Positions 55,198 to 63,811 of a stretch of 64,000 nucleotides of DNA are shown piece by piece. Where the stretch lies: assembly GCA_007833815.1 (NCBI GenBank), contig CP033464.1:3342001-3406000 (forward strand), written 5' to 3'. The notes under the pieces were generated by a model, which did not search any database, had not been told where the DNA came from, and saw nothing but the letters and a program-made list of their open reading frames with translations. The DNA is from Brevibacillus laterosporus (GTDB lineage Bacteria; Bacillota; Bacilli; Brevibacillales; Brevibacillaceae). Positions within the stretch are counted from its first letter, which is position 1. Each line of letters opens with the position of its first letter. Position numbers and translations under genes: made by a program.

Positions 55198-56844
55198 GTG
55201 ACTATGAGTGAATTAATATTTACAGAAATAGAGCAGCAAGACCAGATTCAAGACAATCAACAAACAATGATATTAAACGGGAATGATTTAACAATTGCAG
55301 ATGTTGCCCATGTAGCAAAAGGTGACTCTAAATCATTTTCATTTTTAATTTCGGATGAAGCAATAGAGCGTATTGTAAAGTGCAATGAGTTAAAACATGA
55401 AATTATCAACAAGCAGCATCCTATATACGGAGTTACGACTGGATTTGGGGACAGTGTAAATAGACAAATATCTGCTGAGAAAACATGGGATTTGCAACGA
55501 AATCTTATTAAATTTCTATCGTGCGGGGTTGGTCCTGTAGCAGATGAAAGCGTGGCACGGGCAACCATGTTAATACGTACGAATTGTTTGGTGAAAGGGA
55601 ATTCAGCTGTACGTATGGATGTGATTCATCAGCTGGTAGCATATTTGGAAAAAGGAATTACCCCGATTATTCCTGAGCGTGGTTCTGTTGGAGCAAGTGG
55701 CGATTTAGTTCCGTTAAGTTATGTTGCCTCAATCCTAGTTGGAGAAGGAAAAGTGTTGTATAAAGGGAAACAGTGTGAGGTAAAAGAAGCACTTGAAGCT
55801 GAGGCTCTCATGCCTTTAACTTTGGAAGCCAAGGAAGGGCTTGCCTTAGTGAATGGAACTTCTTTTATGTCTGCATTTGCTTGTTTAGCGTATACAGATG
55901 CTGAAGAAATCGCATTTGTAGCTGATATTTGTACAGCTATGGCTTCAGAAGCGCTGCTAGGGAATCGTGGACATTTTTATTCGTTCATTCATGAACAAAA
56001 ACCACACCTTGGTCAAATGGTAAGTGCGAAAAATATATACACCATATTAGAGGGCTCCCAGTTATCCAAAGAATATTCGCAAATTCTTGGAATTAATGAA
56101 AAAATGAATTCAAAATCTTATGTGGAATTAACGCAGAGCATTCAGGACCGATATTCGATCCGATGCGCACCGCATGTTACCGGCGTGCTGTATGACACAT
56201 TAGATTGGGTGAAAAAATGGCTAGAAGTCGAAATTAATTCAACAAACGATAATCCCATTTTTGATATTGATACGCGTGAAGTTTACAATGGCGGTAATTT
56301 TTATGGCGGTCATGTCGTACAAGCAATGGATTCGTTAAAAGTTTCGGTCGCCAATATTGCAGATTTGTTGGATCGTCAATTGCAACTGGTGGTCGACGAA
56401 AAATTCAATAAGAATTTGACCCCTAATTTAATTCAACGTTTTAACAGTGATGATTATGAACTAGGTTTGCATCATGGATTTAAAGGTATGCAAATTGCAA
56501 GCTCAGCTTTAACCGCTGAAGCTTTGAAAATGAGCAATCCCGTCAGTGTGTTTTCACGTTCTACAGAAGCTCATAATCAAGATAAAGTGAGTATGGGTAC
56601 AATTGCATCACGTGATGCACGTACAATTGTAGAATTAACCCAACATGTAGCGGCGATCCACCTCATTGCACTTTGTCAAGCATTAGATTTACGTGACATT
56701 GAAAAAATGTCACTACAAACTTCTAAGATTTATAAAATGATCCGCATGCATGTGCCGTTTGTGGATCGTGACAGAGCATTGGAGGGGGATATTGAAATAG
56801 TTGTACAGCTTATCCGTTCTGGAGAATTAAAAAAAGGAATGTAA
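55198..56844 (+). CDS. Aromatic amino acid ammonia-lyase, probably phenylalanine ammonia-lyase
   Basis: 548 residues of the HAL/PAL family. The MIO-forming triad Ala166-Ser167-Gly168 lies in GSVGASGDLVPLSY, and YGVTTGFGD is the conserved Tyr loop. At the substrate-selectivity position the sequence is Phe106-Leu107 (NLIKFLSCG), the pair found in phenylalanine ammonia-lyases, where tyrosine lyases have His-Leu. The expected reaction is L-Phe to trans-cinnamate plus ammonia. It is the last gene of the operon, before a strong terminator. GTG 55198 is five bases after GAGG; ATG 55204 is an alternative. A histidine ammonia-lyase is less likely from both context and the selectivity pair. Confidence 0.87.
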   Translation: MTMSELIFTEIEQQDQIQDNQQTMILNGNDLTIADVAHVAKGDSKSFSFLISDEAIERIVKCNELKHEIINKQHPIYGVTTGFGDSVNRQISAEKTWDLQRNLIKFLSCGVGPVADESVARATMLIRTNCLVKGNSAVRMDVIHQLVAYLEKGITPIIPERGSVGASGDLVPLSYVASILVGEGKVLYKGKQCEVKEALEAEALMPLTLEAKEGLALVNGTSFMSAFACLAYTDAEEIAFVADICTAMASEALLGNRGHFYSFIHEQKPHLGQMVSAKNIYTILEGSQLSKEYSQILGINEKMNSKSYVELTQSIQDRYSIRCAPHVTGVLYDTLDWVKKWLEVEINSTNDNPIFDIDTREVYNGGNFYGGHVVQAMDSLKVSVANIADLLDRQLQLVVDEKFNKNLTPNLIQRFNSDDYELGLHHGFKGMQIASSALTAEALKMSNPVSVFSRSTEAHNQDKVSMGTIASRDARTIVELTQHVAAIHLIALCQALDLRDIEKMSLQTSKIYKMIRMHVPFVDRDRALEGDIEIVVQLIRSGELKKGM

Positions 56845-56878
56845 GAGGAAAACAAATATTCACTATCAACTAGTAAAG

Positions 56879-56906
56879 ACTTCCCAGAATAATTGGGAAG
56901 TTTTTT
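56879..56906 (+). terminator. Terminator closing the polyketide operon
   Basis: ACTTCCCA and TGGGAAGT pair perfectly around seven bases and run into TTTTTT. It lies 35 bases after the ammonia-lyase stop codon. Confidence 0.9.
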
Positions 56907-56995
56907 CTCTCTAGTAGGACTTGCGAGGAGAATAGAATTTCTCATATGATACAAGGGCAACATATCTTCTAACAAAGGGAAATTAGGTGGTACAT

Positions 56996-57361
56996 ATGAT
57001 CAAGCAGATATCTACAGTAGGTGTATATGTGGAAGACCAACAAAAAGCATTACCTTTCTGGACAGAGAAAATGGGATTTATCGTTTATGCAAATTTCTCC
57101 ATGGGCCCCAAAGCAACATGGATGGAAGTAGGTCCAGAAAATGCCCAGACACGTTTAGTTCTTTATCCAAAAGCTATGATGAGTAACTGGGCGGAATTAA
57201 AACCATCGATCGTGTTTGAATGTGACGATATTTATAAGCTTAGTGAGGATTTGCAAGCAAAAGGAGTAGACGTTGATAAGCCAAATGAGATGGCGTTTGG
57301 TATCTTTGGTTTTTTCAGAGATGAAGATGGCAACCAATTTGGTCTAAAACAGCCAAAATAA
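56996..57361 (+). CDS. VOC (glyoxalase/dioxygenase superfamily) protein
   Basis: 121 residues with the VOC beta-alpha-beta-beta-beta pattern: VGVYVEDQQKALPFWTEKMGF at the start and FFRDEDGNQFGLKQP at the end. It may be a small metal-dependent enzyme or a binding protein that protects against a toxic compound. The substrate is unknown. TAGGTGG lies before the ATG at 56996; a GTG at 56987 overlaps that site. It stands between two terminators and is not part of the polyketide transcript. Confidence 0.85.
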   Translation: MIKQISTVGVYVEDQQKALPFWTEKMGFIVYANFSMGPKATWMEVGPENAQTRLVLYPKAMMSNWAELKPSIVFECDDIYKLSEDLQAKGVDVDKPNEMAFGIFGFFRDEDGNQFGLKQPK

Positions 57362-57377
57362 GTTATATTCTCAATAA

Positions 57378-57415
57378 AACGAACCAATAATAGATGGGTT
57401 CGTTTTTCTTTTTTA
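57378..57415 (+). terminator. Terminator after the VOC gene
   Basis: AACGAACC and GGGTTCGTT pair around a short loop and are followed by TTTTCTTTTTT. Confidence 0.8.
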
Positions 57416-57424
57416 AAAAATCCT

Positions 57425-57453
57425 TTGACAAGTAAACGCTTTCAATTTACAAT
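57425..57453 (+). promoter_or_regulatory. Sigma-A promoter of the glucitol-type PTS region
   Basis: TTGACA (57425-57430), a 17-base spacer and TACAAT (57448-57453): near-consensus, 39 bases before gutM. Confidence 0.8.
57431..57444 (+). promoter_or_regulatory. cre-like (CcpA) site inside the promoter spacer
   Basis: AGTAAACGCTTTCA matches the cre consensus TGNNARCGNWWWCA at 13 of 14 positions and lies between the -35 and -10 boxes. This placement would block RNA polymerase when preferred sugars are present, as expected for a PTS sugar operon. Confidence 0.65.
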
Positions 57454-57458
57454 TGTAA
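57447..57458. promoter_or_regulatory. Perfect 12-base palindrome over the -10 box
   Basis: TTACAATTGTAA covers the -10 hexamer completely. It may be an operator for an operon-specific repressor, but no such regulator gene is adjacent. Confidence 0.4.
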
Positions 57459-57491
57459 GCAACAAGAACAAATGTAATGAGGTGAGCGAGA

Positions 57492-57959
57492 ATGAGTTTG
57501 TGGGGAGCACTCATACTATTTTTTATTGGGATGTGGCTCTGTCAAATCTACTTTACAATCCGACAAATGAAACATTATCGTCAGAACATGAGTGAGATGA
57601 GACAACAAAGCGCTGGTTTTCTGGGAGTTGGAGTGCAGAAAAGCAGATTCTCGATTGGCTCTGTCGTGATACTTACTACTGATCTGAATGGCTCTATTAC
57701 CAGATGCAAGATAATGACAGGAGTAACTGTTTTTGCTACTTTTAAGGAAGTACCCTCCCTGGTAGGGAAGCAGCTAGAAGATTGCTATCATACTACCCCT
57801 GTGTCACCAGAAGAAAAAGCGTTACAAATGGCTATTCAACAGATTGAAATAGAACGAATAAAGCTACAGACACCACAGACACCACTCCCTTCCACTATAG
57901 ATATGGAAGGCGACGCTCAAACAAAACCTACTTTGATGACTCCTATTCCCGATAGATAG
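57492..57959 (+). CDS. gutM: GutM-like glucitol operon activator
   Basis: 155 residues with one N-terminal membrane helix (about 3-22), then FTIRQMKHYRQNMSEM and GVGVQKSRFSIGSVVIL, as in GutM-family proteins. It has a longer C-terminal tail than E. coli GutM (about 119 residues). In E. coli GutM activates the glucitol PTS operon; position just upstream of IIC, IIB and IIA supports the same link here. AATGAGGTGAGCGAGA precedes the ATG. Confidence 0.75.
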   Translation: MSLWGALILFFIGMWLCQIYFTIRQMKHYRQNMSEMRQQSAGFLGVGVQKSRFSIGSVVILTTDLNGSITRCKIMTGVTVFATFKEVPSLVGKQLEDCYHTTPVSPEEKALQMAIQQIEIERIKLQTPQTPLPSTIDMEGDAQTKPTLMTPIPDR

Positions 57960-58018
57960 CTAGATTTTACTCAACATCACCATCAATGAAATAAACAAGA
58001 GATCATTACTTGGGTCGT

Positions 58019-58062
58019 GGGCCGAGTACATGCAGAATATGCATGACTCGGCCTTCTTCTTT
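58019..58062 (+). terminator. Hairpin terminator between gutM and the PTS genes
   Basis: GGCCGAGT and ACTCGGCC, with an inner ATGCA/TGCAT, form a strong stem followed by TTCTTCTTTG. It may reduce or regulate read-through from the gutM promoter into the PTS genes. Confidence 0.75.
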
Positions 58063-58131
58063 GTCAGTCCTACAGTGGTAGAAACTCGGTTATTCCGAGT
58101 GACACATATAACTTGTTAGGGGGGTCATGAT

Positions 58132-58665
58132 ATGGATTTCTTTATCCATCTGGCTGAAGGGTTTATTGGAATGTTTAATGAAGGAGGGAAAACATTTATT
58201 GGATTAGTAACAGGTATCATTCCTACGCTAGTCTGCCTGATTACAGCTGTAAACGCATTAATCAAATTTTGCGGTGAGGAACGCATTACACGATTTGCTC
58301 AAAAGTGTACAGGCAATATTGTTCTAAGATACACAGTATTTCCCATCATGGCTATGTTCTTTTTGACCAATCCAATGGCCTACACCTTTGGGCGTTTCTT
58401 AAAAGAAGAGCAAAAACCAGCATTTTACGATTCCGCCGTCTCCATGTGTCATCCTATCACTGGTATGTTTCCACATGCGAACCCTGCTGAGCTATTTGTT
58501 TACATGGGAATTGCTACAGGCATTCAGCAGTTAGGCTATACATTAGGACCAATTGCTATTCGCTTTTTCATTGTTGGTGCAATCGTCATCCTTATTCGAG
58601 GCATGTTAACAGAGTATATCACTAAGATGATGCTAAAACGCAAAGCCCAACAAGCAAGCGTATAG
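58132..58665 (+). CDS. srlA: PTS glucitol/sorbitol-type IIC component
   Basis: 177 residues, mostly membrane helices, the size of E. coli Srl[32 protein letters not shown] and [18 protein letters not shown] are typical of the family. It forms the membrane channel with the IIB protein encoded 22 bases downstream. GGGGGG lies before the ATG. Confidence 0.92.
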   Translation: MDFFIHLAEGFIGMFNEGGKTFIGLVTGIIPTLVCLITAVNALIKFCGEERITRFAQKCTGNIVLRYTVFPIMAMFFLTNPMAYTFGRFLKEEQKPAFYDSAVSMCHPITGMFPHANPAELFVYMGIATGIQQLGYTLGPIAIRFFIVGAIVILIRGMLTEYITKMMLKRKAQQASV

Positions 58666-58687
58666 AAGACGAAAGGAGGAAGGTAAA

Positions 58688-59746
58688 ATGAAAAACTACC
58701 GTGCAGTGCGTATTGTAAAGGGTTCTGGCGGATGGGGTGGTCCACTCACCATATTGCCAACCAATGAAAAAAAATATATCGCTTGTGTAACAGGGGGCGG
58801 GATACATCCCGTGGCTGAAAAGATTGCTCAGCTTACAGGTGGTATCGCTGTAGATGCTTTCAATAATAAGGTGGAACCAGATGAAATGGCTTGCGTGGTC
58901 ATTGACTGCGGTGGAACGGCTCGTTGTGGTGTATATCCTCGCTTGAATGTCATGACAGTCGACATCACAGCTACCTCACCATCTGGCCCGTTAATTCAAT
59001 TCATTAAAGAAGAGATTTTCGTTTCTGGTGTACGCGAACAACATATTTTGGAAGCGGATACATCTACACAAGAATCTGAAGTAGCCTCAGCAGAAGCGGT
59101 AGGAAATCTGGCACCGGATATTACACAGGTATCTTCGTCTCAAACAGGCAAAAGCGCTAAAGAATTAAAAGATGAAGCCAGAGCGAAAGTAGCACAAATG
59201 AAGGCGGCTAAAAAACCAAATTTCATTGAAAAGATTGGCCGTGTAATGGGTGGAATTGTCAATGTATTCTATCAGGCTGGTCGCGAAACTATTGAACAGG
59301 TTATCAAAAATATATTACCGTTTATGGCATTTGTAAGTACACTAATCGGTATTATCACGTATTCCGGCATTGGAGATGTGATTGCAAGATTTGTTTCACC
59401 ACTTGCTGGTAATCTTGTTGGACTATTGCTATTGTCGATCATTGCAGCCTTACCATTTTTATCGCCAGTCTTAGGTCCGGGTGCAGTTATCGCCCAAGTG
59501 GTTGGGGTTCTCATTGGGGTAGAGATTGGGCGAGGGAATATCCCTCCGCAACTCGCTTTGCCAGCTTTATTCGCTATTAATCCTCAAGTAGGGTGTGACT
59601 TCGTGCCAGTAGGTCTTACTTTGGGTGAAGCAGAGCCAGAAACGATCGAGGTTGGGGTACCGGCTGTCTTAATTTCACGTTTATTCACAGGTCCACTTGC
59701 GGTTATTATTGCTTATTTATTCAGCTTTGGACTTTATTCAGAATAA
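58688..59746 (+). CDS. srlE: PTS glucitol/sorbitol-type IIB(C) component
   Basis: 352 residues. The N-terminal IIB part has [15 protein letters not shown] and [17 protein letters not shown], with Cys residues suitable for phosphotransfer. A charged, Ala/Lys-rich linker (about 125-175) follows. The C-terminal membrane part contains [17 protein letters not shown] and [13 protein letters not shown]. It is the SrlE partner of the preceding IIC. AAAGGAGGAAGGT is the ribosome site. Confidence 0.92.
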   Translation: MKNYRAVRIVKGSGGWGGPLTILPTNEKKYIACVTGGGIHPVAEKIAQLTGGIAVDAFNNKVEPDEMACVVIDCGGTARCGVYPRLNVMTVDITATSPSGPLIQFIKEEIFVSGVREQHILEADTSTQESEVASAEAVGNLAPDITQVSSSQTGKSAKELKDEARAKVAQMKAAKKPNFIEKIGRVMGGIVNVFYQAGRETIEQVIKNILPFMAFVSTLIGIITYSGIGDVIARFVSPLAGNLVGLLLLSIIAALPFLSPVLGPGAVIAQVVGVLIGVEIGRGNIPPQLALPALFAINPQVGCDFVPVGLTLGEAEPETIEVGVPAVLISRLFTGPLAVIIAYLFSFGLYSE

Positions 59747-59808
59747 ATCGTTAACTATGTGAGCAAGTAGCAAAATATAAAGATAGCAGATGTGGGGGAG
59801 AGAAACCA

Positions 59809-60177
59809 ATGACAACATTACTAGAAGCAAAAGCAACAAAAATTGGCGATTTGGTTGAAAGCTTTTTAACGGAAAGCACGCTCATTATCTTTAATGACAA
59901 TGTTCCAGACGAATTACATGATATTGCTGTCTTACACACCAAATCAGAATTGCTTGAACCTGTTCAGGTAGGCGATTCGCTGGTTGTTGGAGATAGAAAG
60001 TACAGTATTACAGCAGTAGGAGCGACAGCAAACGATACGCTACAAAGCATGGGCCATTGCACGATCAAGTTTGATGGAGAGTCGCTCCCTGAGTTACCAG
60101 GTACCATTCATGTCGAAGAAAATGAATTACCGGTTCCTACCATTGATATGGTGATCGCATTTGTACGACTCGTATAA
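59809..60177 (+). CDS. srlB: PTS glucitol/sorbitol-type IIA component
   Basis: 122 residues, the SrlB length. NVPDELHDIAVLHTKSEL holds candidate phosphorylation His residues, and TANDTLQSMGHCTIKFDG follows. It passes phosphate from HPr to the IIB domain. GGGGGAGAG precedes the ATG. Confidence 0.92.
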   Translation: MTTLLEAKATKIGDLVESFLTESTLIIFNDNVPDELHDIAVLHTKSELLEPVQVGDSLVVGDRKYSITAVGATANDTLQSMGHCTIKFDGESLPELPGTIHVEENELPVPTIDMVIAFVRLV

Positions 60178-60214
60178 AAATCCGTTCTTACAAAACCAAG
60201 GAGGAGAAGATATC

Positions 60215-61504
60215 ATGCTAAACATCAATAGAAAACTAGCACAATTGGCAAAAGACGGGGGCTCTATCAAGGTAGGTTTGGTCGGAGCAGGGCAAATGGG
60301 GCGTGGTTTAATTTCGCAGATTGAGTCTATGCAAGGCATGAGAGTTGTCGCTACAGCGGATATTGCTCCAGAAAACGCGGTGAATGCCTACAAAAAAGCC
60401 GGGGTAGAGAGCGCTGAGATTTATGAAACGCAAGATAACGACAAAGCAGATCAAGCGATCAGTCAAGGGAATGTAGTGGTAACCAGAGAAGCCTCTCTCA
60501 TTACCAGTTTGAATGAAGTAGATGTTATAGTTGATGCGACAGGTGTGCCTAATATCGGAGCCAAAATTGCATGGGATGGCATCATGAACCGTAAACATGT
60601 GGTGATGCTAAATGCGGAGGCAGACGTGACGGTTGGACCGCTTTTATCTAAAATGGCAACCGCGGCAGGATTGGTGTACACAGGTACGGCAGGAGACGAG
60701 CCTGGATGCATCATGGAATTGCATGATTTTGCGGACGCGTTGGGATTTGAGATCGTTGCGTTGGGAAAAGGTAAAAACAACAAAGTGAATTACTTTGCCA
60801 ATCCCGACACGGCACGTGAAGAAGCCTTACAAAAAGGCTCCAGCCCGAAAATGATTGCTTCTTTTCAGGACGGAACCAAGACGATGGTAGAAATGACATG
60901 CGTAGCAAACGCAACTGGATTTATTCCAGATATACCAGGTATGCATGGAGTACAATCAGGTGTGAAAGAACTACCAGACATTTTCCGCTTGCAAGAACAT
61001 GGAGGTATTTTGCATCACCACAAAATCGTTGAATATGTAGATGGAATTGCTCCAGGTGTGTTTGCCATCATTACTTCCGATAAAGAAGAAGTACATCACG
61101 AGATGCAATATCTGAAAATGGGTAATGGTCCCCATTATGTATTATATCGCCCGTATCATCTATGCAGTCTAGAAACACCGCTTTCTGTTGCAAAAGCTTA
61201 TTTAGATGGAGAACCAACAATTATTCCTTACTATGGTTCTGTAGCAGAAACTGTGGCAGTAGCCAAAAAAGATTTGAAGCCGGGAGACGCATTGGATAGT
61301 ATTGGTGGATTTACAGCATTTGGTCGCATTGTGACAGCTTCGGATAAGAAGAATATGCGGGCATTACCCATCGGCTTAATTGGACCACATATCCGTCTAA
61401 AGCGAGTAGTAAAACAAGGCGAATATATTACGTATGACGATGTGGAATTTATGGAAGACAACATGATCTTGCATCTTCGTAACATGATGGACGCACAAAT
61501 GTAA
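60215..61504 (+). CDS. Homoserine-dehydrogenase-like NAD(P) oxidoreductase with C-terminal SAF domain
   Basis: 429 residues. The N-terminal Rossmann fold has KVGLVGAGQMGRGLI, then VDVIVDATGVPNIGAKI and YTGTAGDEPGCIMEL. The C-terminal region (about 345-429) is SAF-like, with LPIGLIGPHIRLKRVVKQGE. This is the group called predicted homoserine dehydrogenase (COG4091), not a true biosynthetic Hom. As the only enzyme gene in the PTS operon it probably acts on the imported phosphorylated polyol or branched sugar alcohol; no sorbitol-6-phosphate dehydrogenase (SrlD) is present. ATG 60215 has AAGGAGGAGA upstream. An in-frame ATG at 60161 falls inside the IIA gene and has no ribosome site. Confidence 0.8.
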   Translation: MLNINRKLAQLAKDGGSIKVGLVGAGQMGRGLISQIESMQGMRVVATADIAPENAVNAYKKAGVESAEIYETQDNDKADQAISQGNVVVTREASLITSLNEVDVIVDATGVPNIGAKIAWDGIMNRKHVVMLNAEADVTVGPLLSKMATAAGLVYTGTAGDEPGCIMELHDFADALGFEIVALGKGKNNKVNYFANPDTAREEALQKGSSPKMIASFQDGTKTMVEMTCVANATGFIPDIPGMHGVQSGVKELPDIFRLQEHGGILHHHKIVEYVDGIAPGVFAIITSDKEEVHHEMQYLKMGNGPHYVLYRPYHLCSLETPLSVAKAYLDGEPTIIPYYGSVAETVAVAKKDLKPGDALDSIGGFTAFGRIVTASDKKNMRALPIGLIGPHIRLKRVVKQGEYITYDDVEFMEDNMILHLRNMMDAQM

Positions 61505-61533
61505 TGTAGCTTTTAACTTCAAAGGCTATAGGT

Positions 61534-61570
61534 CGCCCGCTGTCAATAAGGATAGCGGGCGTTAATATTT
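61534..61570. terminator. Terminator between the PTS operon and the convergent phosphoesterase gene
   Basis: CGCCCGCT and AGCGGGCG pair perfectly around 12 bases, followed by TTAATATTT. Confidence 0.65.
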
Positions 61571-61578
61571 CTAGAATG

Positions 61579-62331
61579 TTAAACTCTTCCGGTTTTAAGC
61601 CAGTTGGCCCAATCATCTCGCCCATGCTGGCTAGCTGCTCTGGATGCTCGTTCCCAATCGTAAGGCACCTCAATATGTTCAACCGTCCATCCTTTCACTT
61701 GATGGGTCAAGATAGCATATTTGGCGTGAGGAGTGCAGGATTCCATCGCGTGGGGGACGGGGGATTCATCGGTATAAGCAGGCAAACCTACACTGCCTGG
61801 GTTTACGATAAGTTTTCCATCTCGTAACATAACGGTGCGTGGGATATGACTATGACCGCATAACAGAACAGGATAATGGATGGAGGCGAGTGAACTTTCT
61901 AATTCTTCAGACGATCGAGTGCGCACACTTCCATCGTTTATTATTTCCTCTAACAAATAGGTCTCATCTGAAAAGGGAGTACCATGACACAACAATATGG
62001 AATCGCGCCAAATATATGTGGCAGGGAGACTTTGTAACCAGCTAATTTGCTGGGGAGTTGTCTCTTTTAATATAGAGGGTGCATGGGTGGATAAGGTATG
62101 GTCTTCAAGAGATTCCCATAATATTCGATCCTGATTTCCGGAAATGTGGATAATATCACGCCGCTGTAATAGATCGTAGGTACGCTGTGGATCTAATGGG
62201 CCTAGCAACGTGTCACCTAGATTAACAATAGCATCTATTTGACGCTGATCCAGATCAGTCAATACGGCGTCCAAAGCCCAGGCATTTCCGTGTATATCTG
62301 CTAGGATGGCAAGCTTTGTTTGTTCAAACAT
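61579..62331 (-). CDS. Calcineurin-like metallophosphoesterase (YfcE/MJ0936-type)
   Basis: 250 residues with the metal-binding motifs in order: ADIHGNAWAL, NLGDTLLGP, ISGNQDRI, LLCHGTPF and LLCGHSHIPR. This is the two-metal phosphodiesterase fold. The substrate is unknown, possibly a cyclic nucleotide or nucleotide phosphodiester. GAGGTGAT lies five bases before the ATG. Confidence 0.9.
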   Translation of the reverse strand: MFEQTKLAILADIHGNAWALDAVLTDLDQRQIDAIVNLGDTLLGPLDPQRTYDLLQRRDIIHISGNQDRILWESLEDHTLSTHAPSILKETTPQQISWLQSLPATYIWRDSILLCHGTPFSDETYLLEEIINDGSVRTRSSEELESSLASIHYPVLLCGHSHIPRTVMLRDGKLIVNPGSVGLPAYTDESPVPHAMESCTPHAKYAILTHQVKGWTVEHIEVPYDWERASRAASQHGRDDWANWLKTGRV

Positions 62332-62362
62332 ACTATCACCTCATCTTTTACCATACTGCATA

Positions 62363-62404
62363 ACAAAGCAGACGGCAATATAGTTCCGTCTGCTTTGTCC
62401 TTTT
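62363..62404. terminator. Strong hairpin terminator
   Basis: ACAAAGCAGACGG and CCGTCTGCTTTGT are perfect 13-base arms around ten bases. It lies between the VanZ-RDD gene end and the phosphoesterase start and probably ends the VanZ-RDD transcript. Confidence 0.75.
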
Positions 62405-62516
62405 CCGATTATTTTTCCATCAAAGTGAAATGGTTTATAAATGCTTTTGGAGGTTCCTCCAGTAGTAAATTGATCTCTTTACTCTGCAAAAATGCCACGC
62501 TGAATAAGATAAGTTT

Positions 62517-63680
62517 TTAGCTTGTTGTTTCATTCTTTTTTCTTTTACGTACAACCCTTGTCTGGCTAATCGTTTCATAATAGAATTGCCGTTTTTTTCG
62601 TAGAATCATTAATAAGAAATGAAGCATAAACAGCAATTGATACAAGATGACTGCTCCGAAAATTGTGATATAGAGAATCGGGTAATATGGTAGACTGCTT
62701 GGCAAGTCGTTGAGAATAAAGAATCCAATGGAAGAAATACCGATATTTCCGATATACAGGGCGCCGTTTCGTTTTGCAATATCTTTTAAAGTCAACATTG
62801 GATGCACGCTAGACACAATGCGGAGACGCAATAGCCAGAGTCCAATAGTTTGTCCTTTGAATAGATAAGTCGCTCCGATAAAGTAAAGGATAAAGGACAT
62901 CATCGTAATGAGCGGGTAATTGAACGTAGAATTCCCCCAGTTCATAGGAGATGTCTCCTTTATGATAAATAGGGATGCAAGCTGCTCCACGATCACGGAA
63001 TCAATCAAAAAGGCCAGCAAACGATGCATGTACCCAACAGGCTTCTCGTCCAAATTAATACCTTGGTCTAATTGGTCTTTAGGAGGGAACATGATAAGTA
63101 AGAATGGCGCTAGGAAAAATCCAGTTACGGCACCCAATGTATTGAGCATCAAGTCGTCAATATCAAACAGGCGATATGGACATGTATAAATGCCATAGAG
63201 CGCTGTAAGCTGGGTTAATTCAAAAAAGAGCGATGCCGCAAAACCTACACCTAGCGCAAACCTCCAACCTTTTTTAAAGAAATAACGTACAAATACACCT
63301 AATGGCAACAATAAAAGAAAGTTAAAGGCTGCTTGCAAAAAGGCGCGTTCTCGTAGGGCAGATAAATATGTAGCTGGCTTGGACCACACGAGGCTGGTTT
63401 CTTTCACAAAATCTTGTACAAAGGAAAACGGCTGTAGATTGTAATAGACTGTTCCTGGTGATTGGATGGAACAAGTATCTATGACGCTTGGTAGAGGAAG
63501 TATCACCAGAAAATAGGCACATAGTGCGTAAAATAGAAAAGAAGTAAGTAAAAAGACACGATACTTATTGATGTAGCCATAGCGTCGATAGCTGAAGATC
63601 ATATAAGGAACAGTTAAGACGAACGCTGTGAGGAGAAAAAAGAAAAATGCGGTTTGAATTGGTACTAGATAGGCTCCCAT
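62517..63680 (-). CDS. VanZ-RDD fusion membrane protein
   Basis: 387 residues. The first half is a VanZ-like domain, with NLQPFSFVQDFV, FNFLLLLPLGVFVRYFF, SLFFELTQLTALYG and FDIDDLMLNTLGAVTGF. From about 215 an RDD domain begins (YMHRLLAFLIDSVIVEQL), with further helices and GQTIGLWLLRLRIV. At least eight membrane segments are expected. VanZ proteins are linked to glycopeptide tolerance or membrane-associated functions; the RDD role is unknown. AAGGAGTGG lies before the ATG. Confidence 0.88.
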   Translation of the reverse strand: MGAYLVPIQTAFFFFLLTAFVLTVPYMIFSYRRYGYINKYRVFLLTSFLFYALCAYFLVILPLPSVIDTCSIQSPGTVYYNLQPFSFVQDFVKETSLVWSKPATYLSALRERAFLQAAFNFLLLLPLGVFVRYFFKKGWRFALGVGFAASLFFELTQLTALYGIYTCPYRLFDIDDLMLNTLGAVTGFFLAPFLLIMFPPKDQLDQGINLDEKPVGYMHRLLAFLIDSVIVEQLASLFIIKETSPMNWGNSTFNYPLITMMSFILYFIGATYLFKGQTIGLWLLRLRIVSSVHPMLTLKDIAKRNGALYIGNIGISSIGFFILNDLPSSLPYYPILYITIFGAVILYQLLFMLHFLLMILRKKRQFYYETISQTRVVRKRKKNETTS

Positions 63681-63811
63681 TTTGCCACTCCTTGGATGAT
63701 TTGTGTTGCGACTCTAATTCTAACAATAAAAACAATATTTGAATCGTACACTTTTATCAGCTTGAAAGAAAGAGGCAGTCAACAATTTTTTGTACGTACT
63801 AGTTGCCTTTA

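Noticed and set aside
55198-56844. Histidine ammonia-lyase of a hut operon
   Set aside because: There are no other hut genes, it belongs to the polyketide operon, and the Phe-Leu selectivity pair fits PAL.
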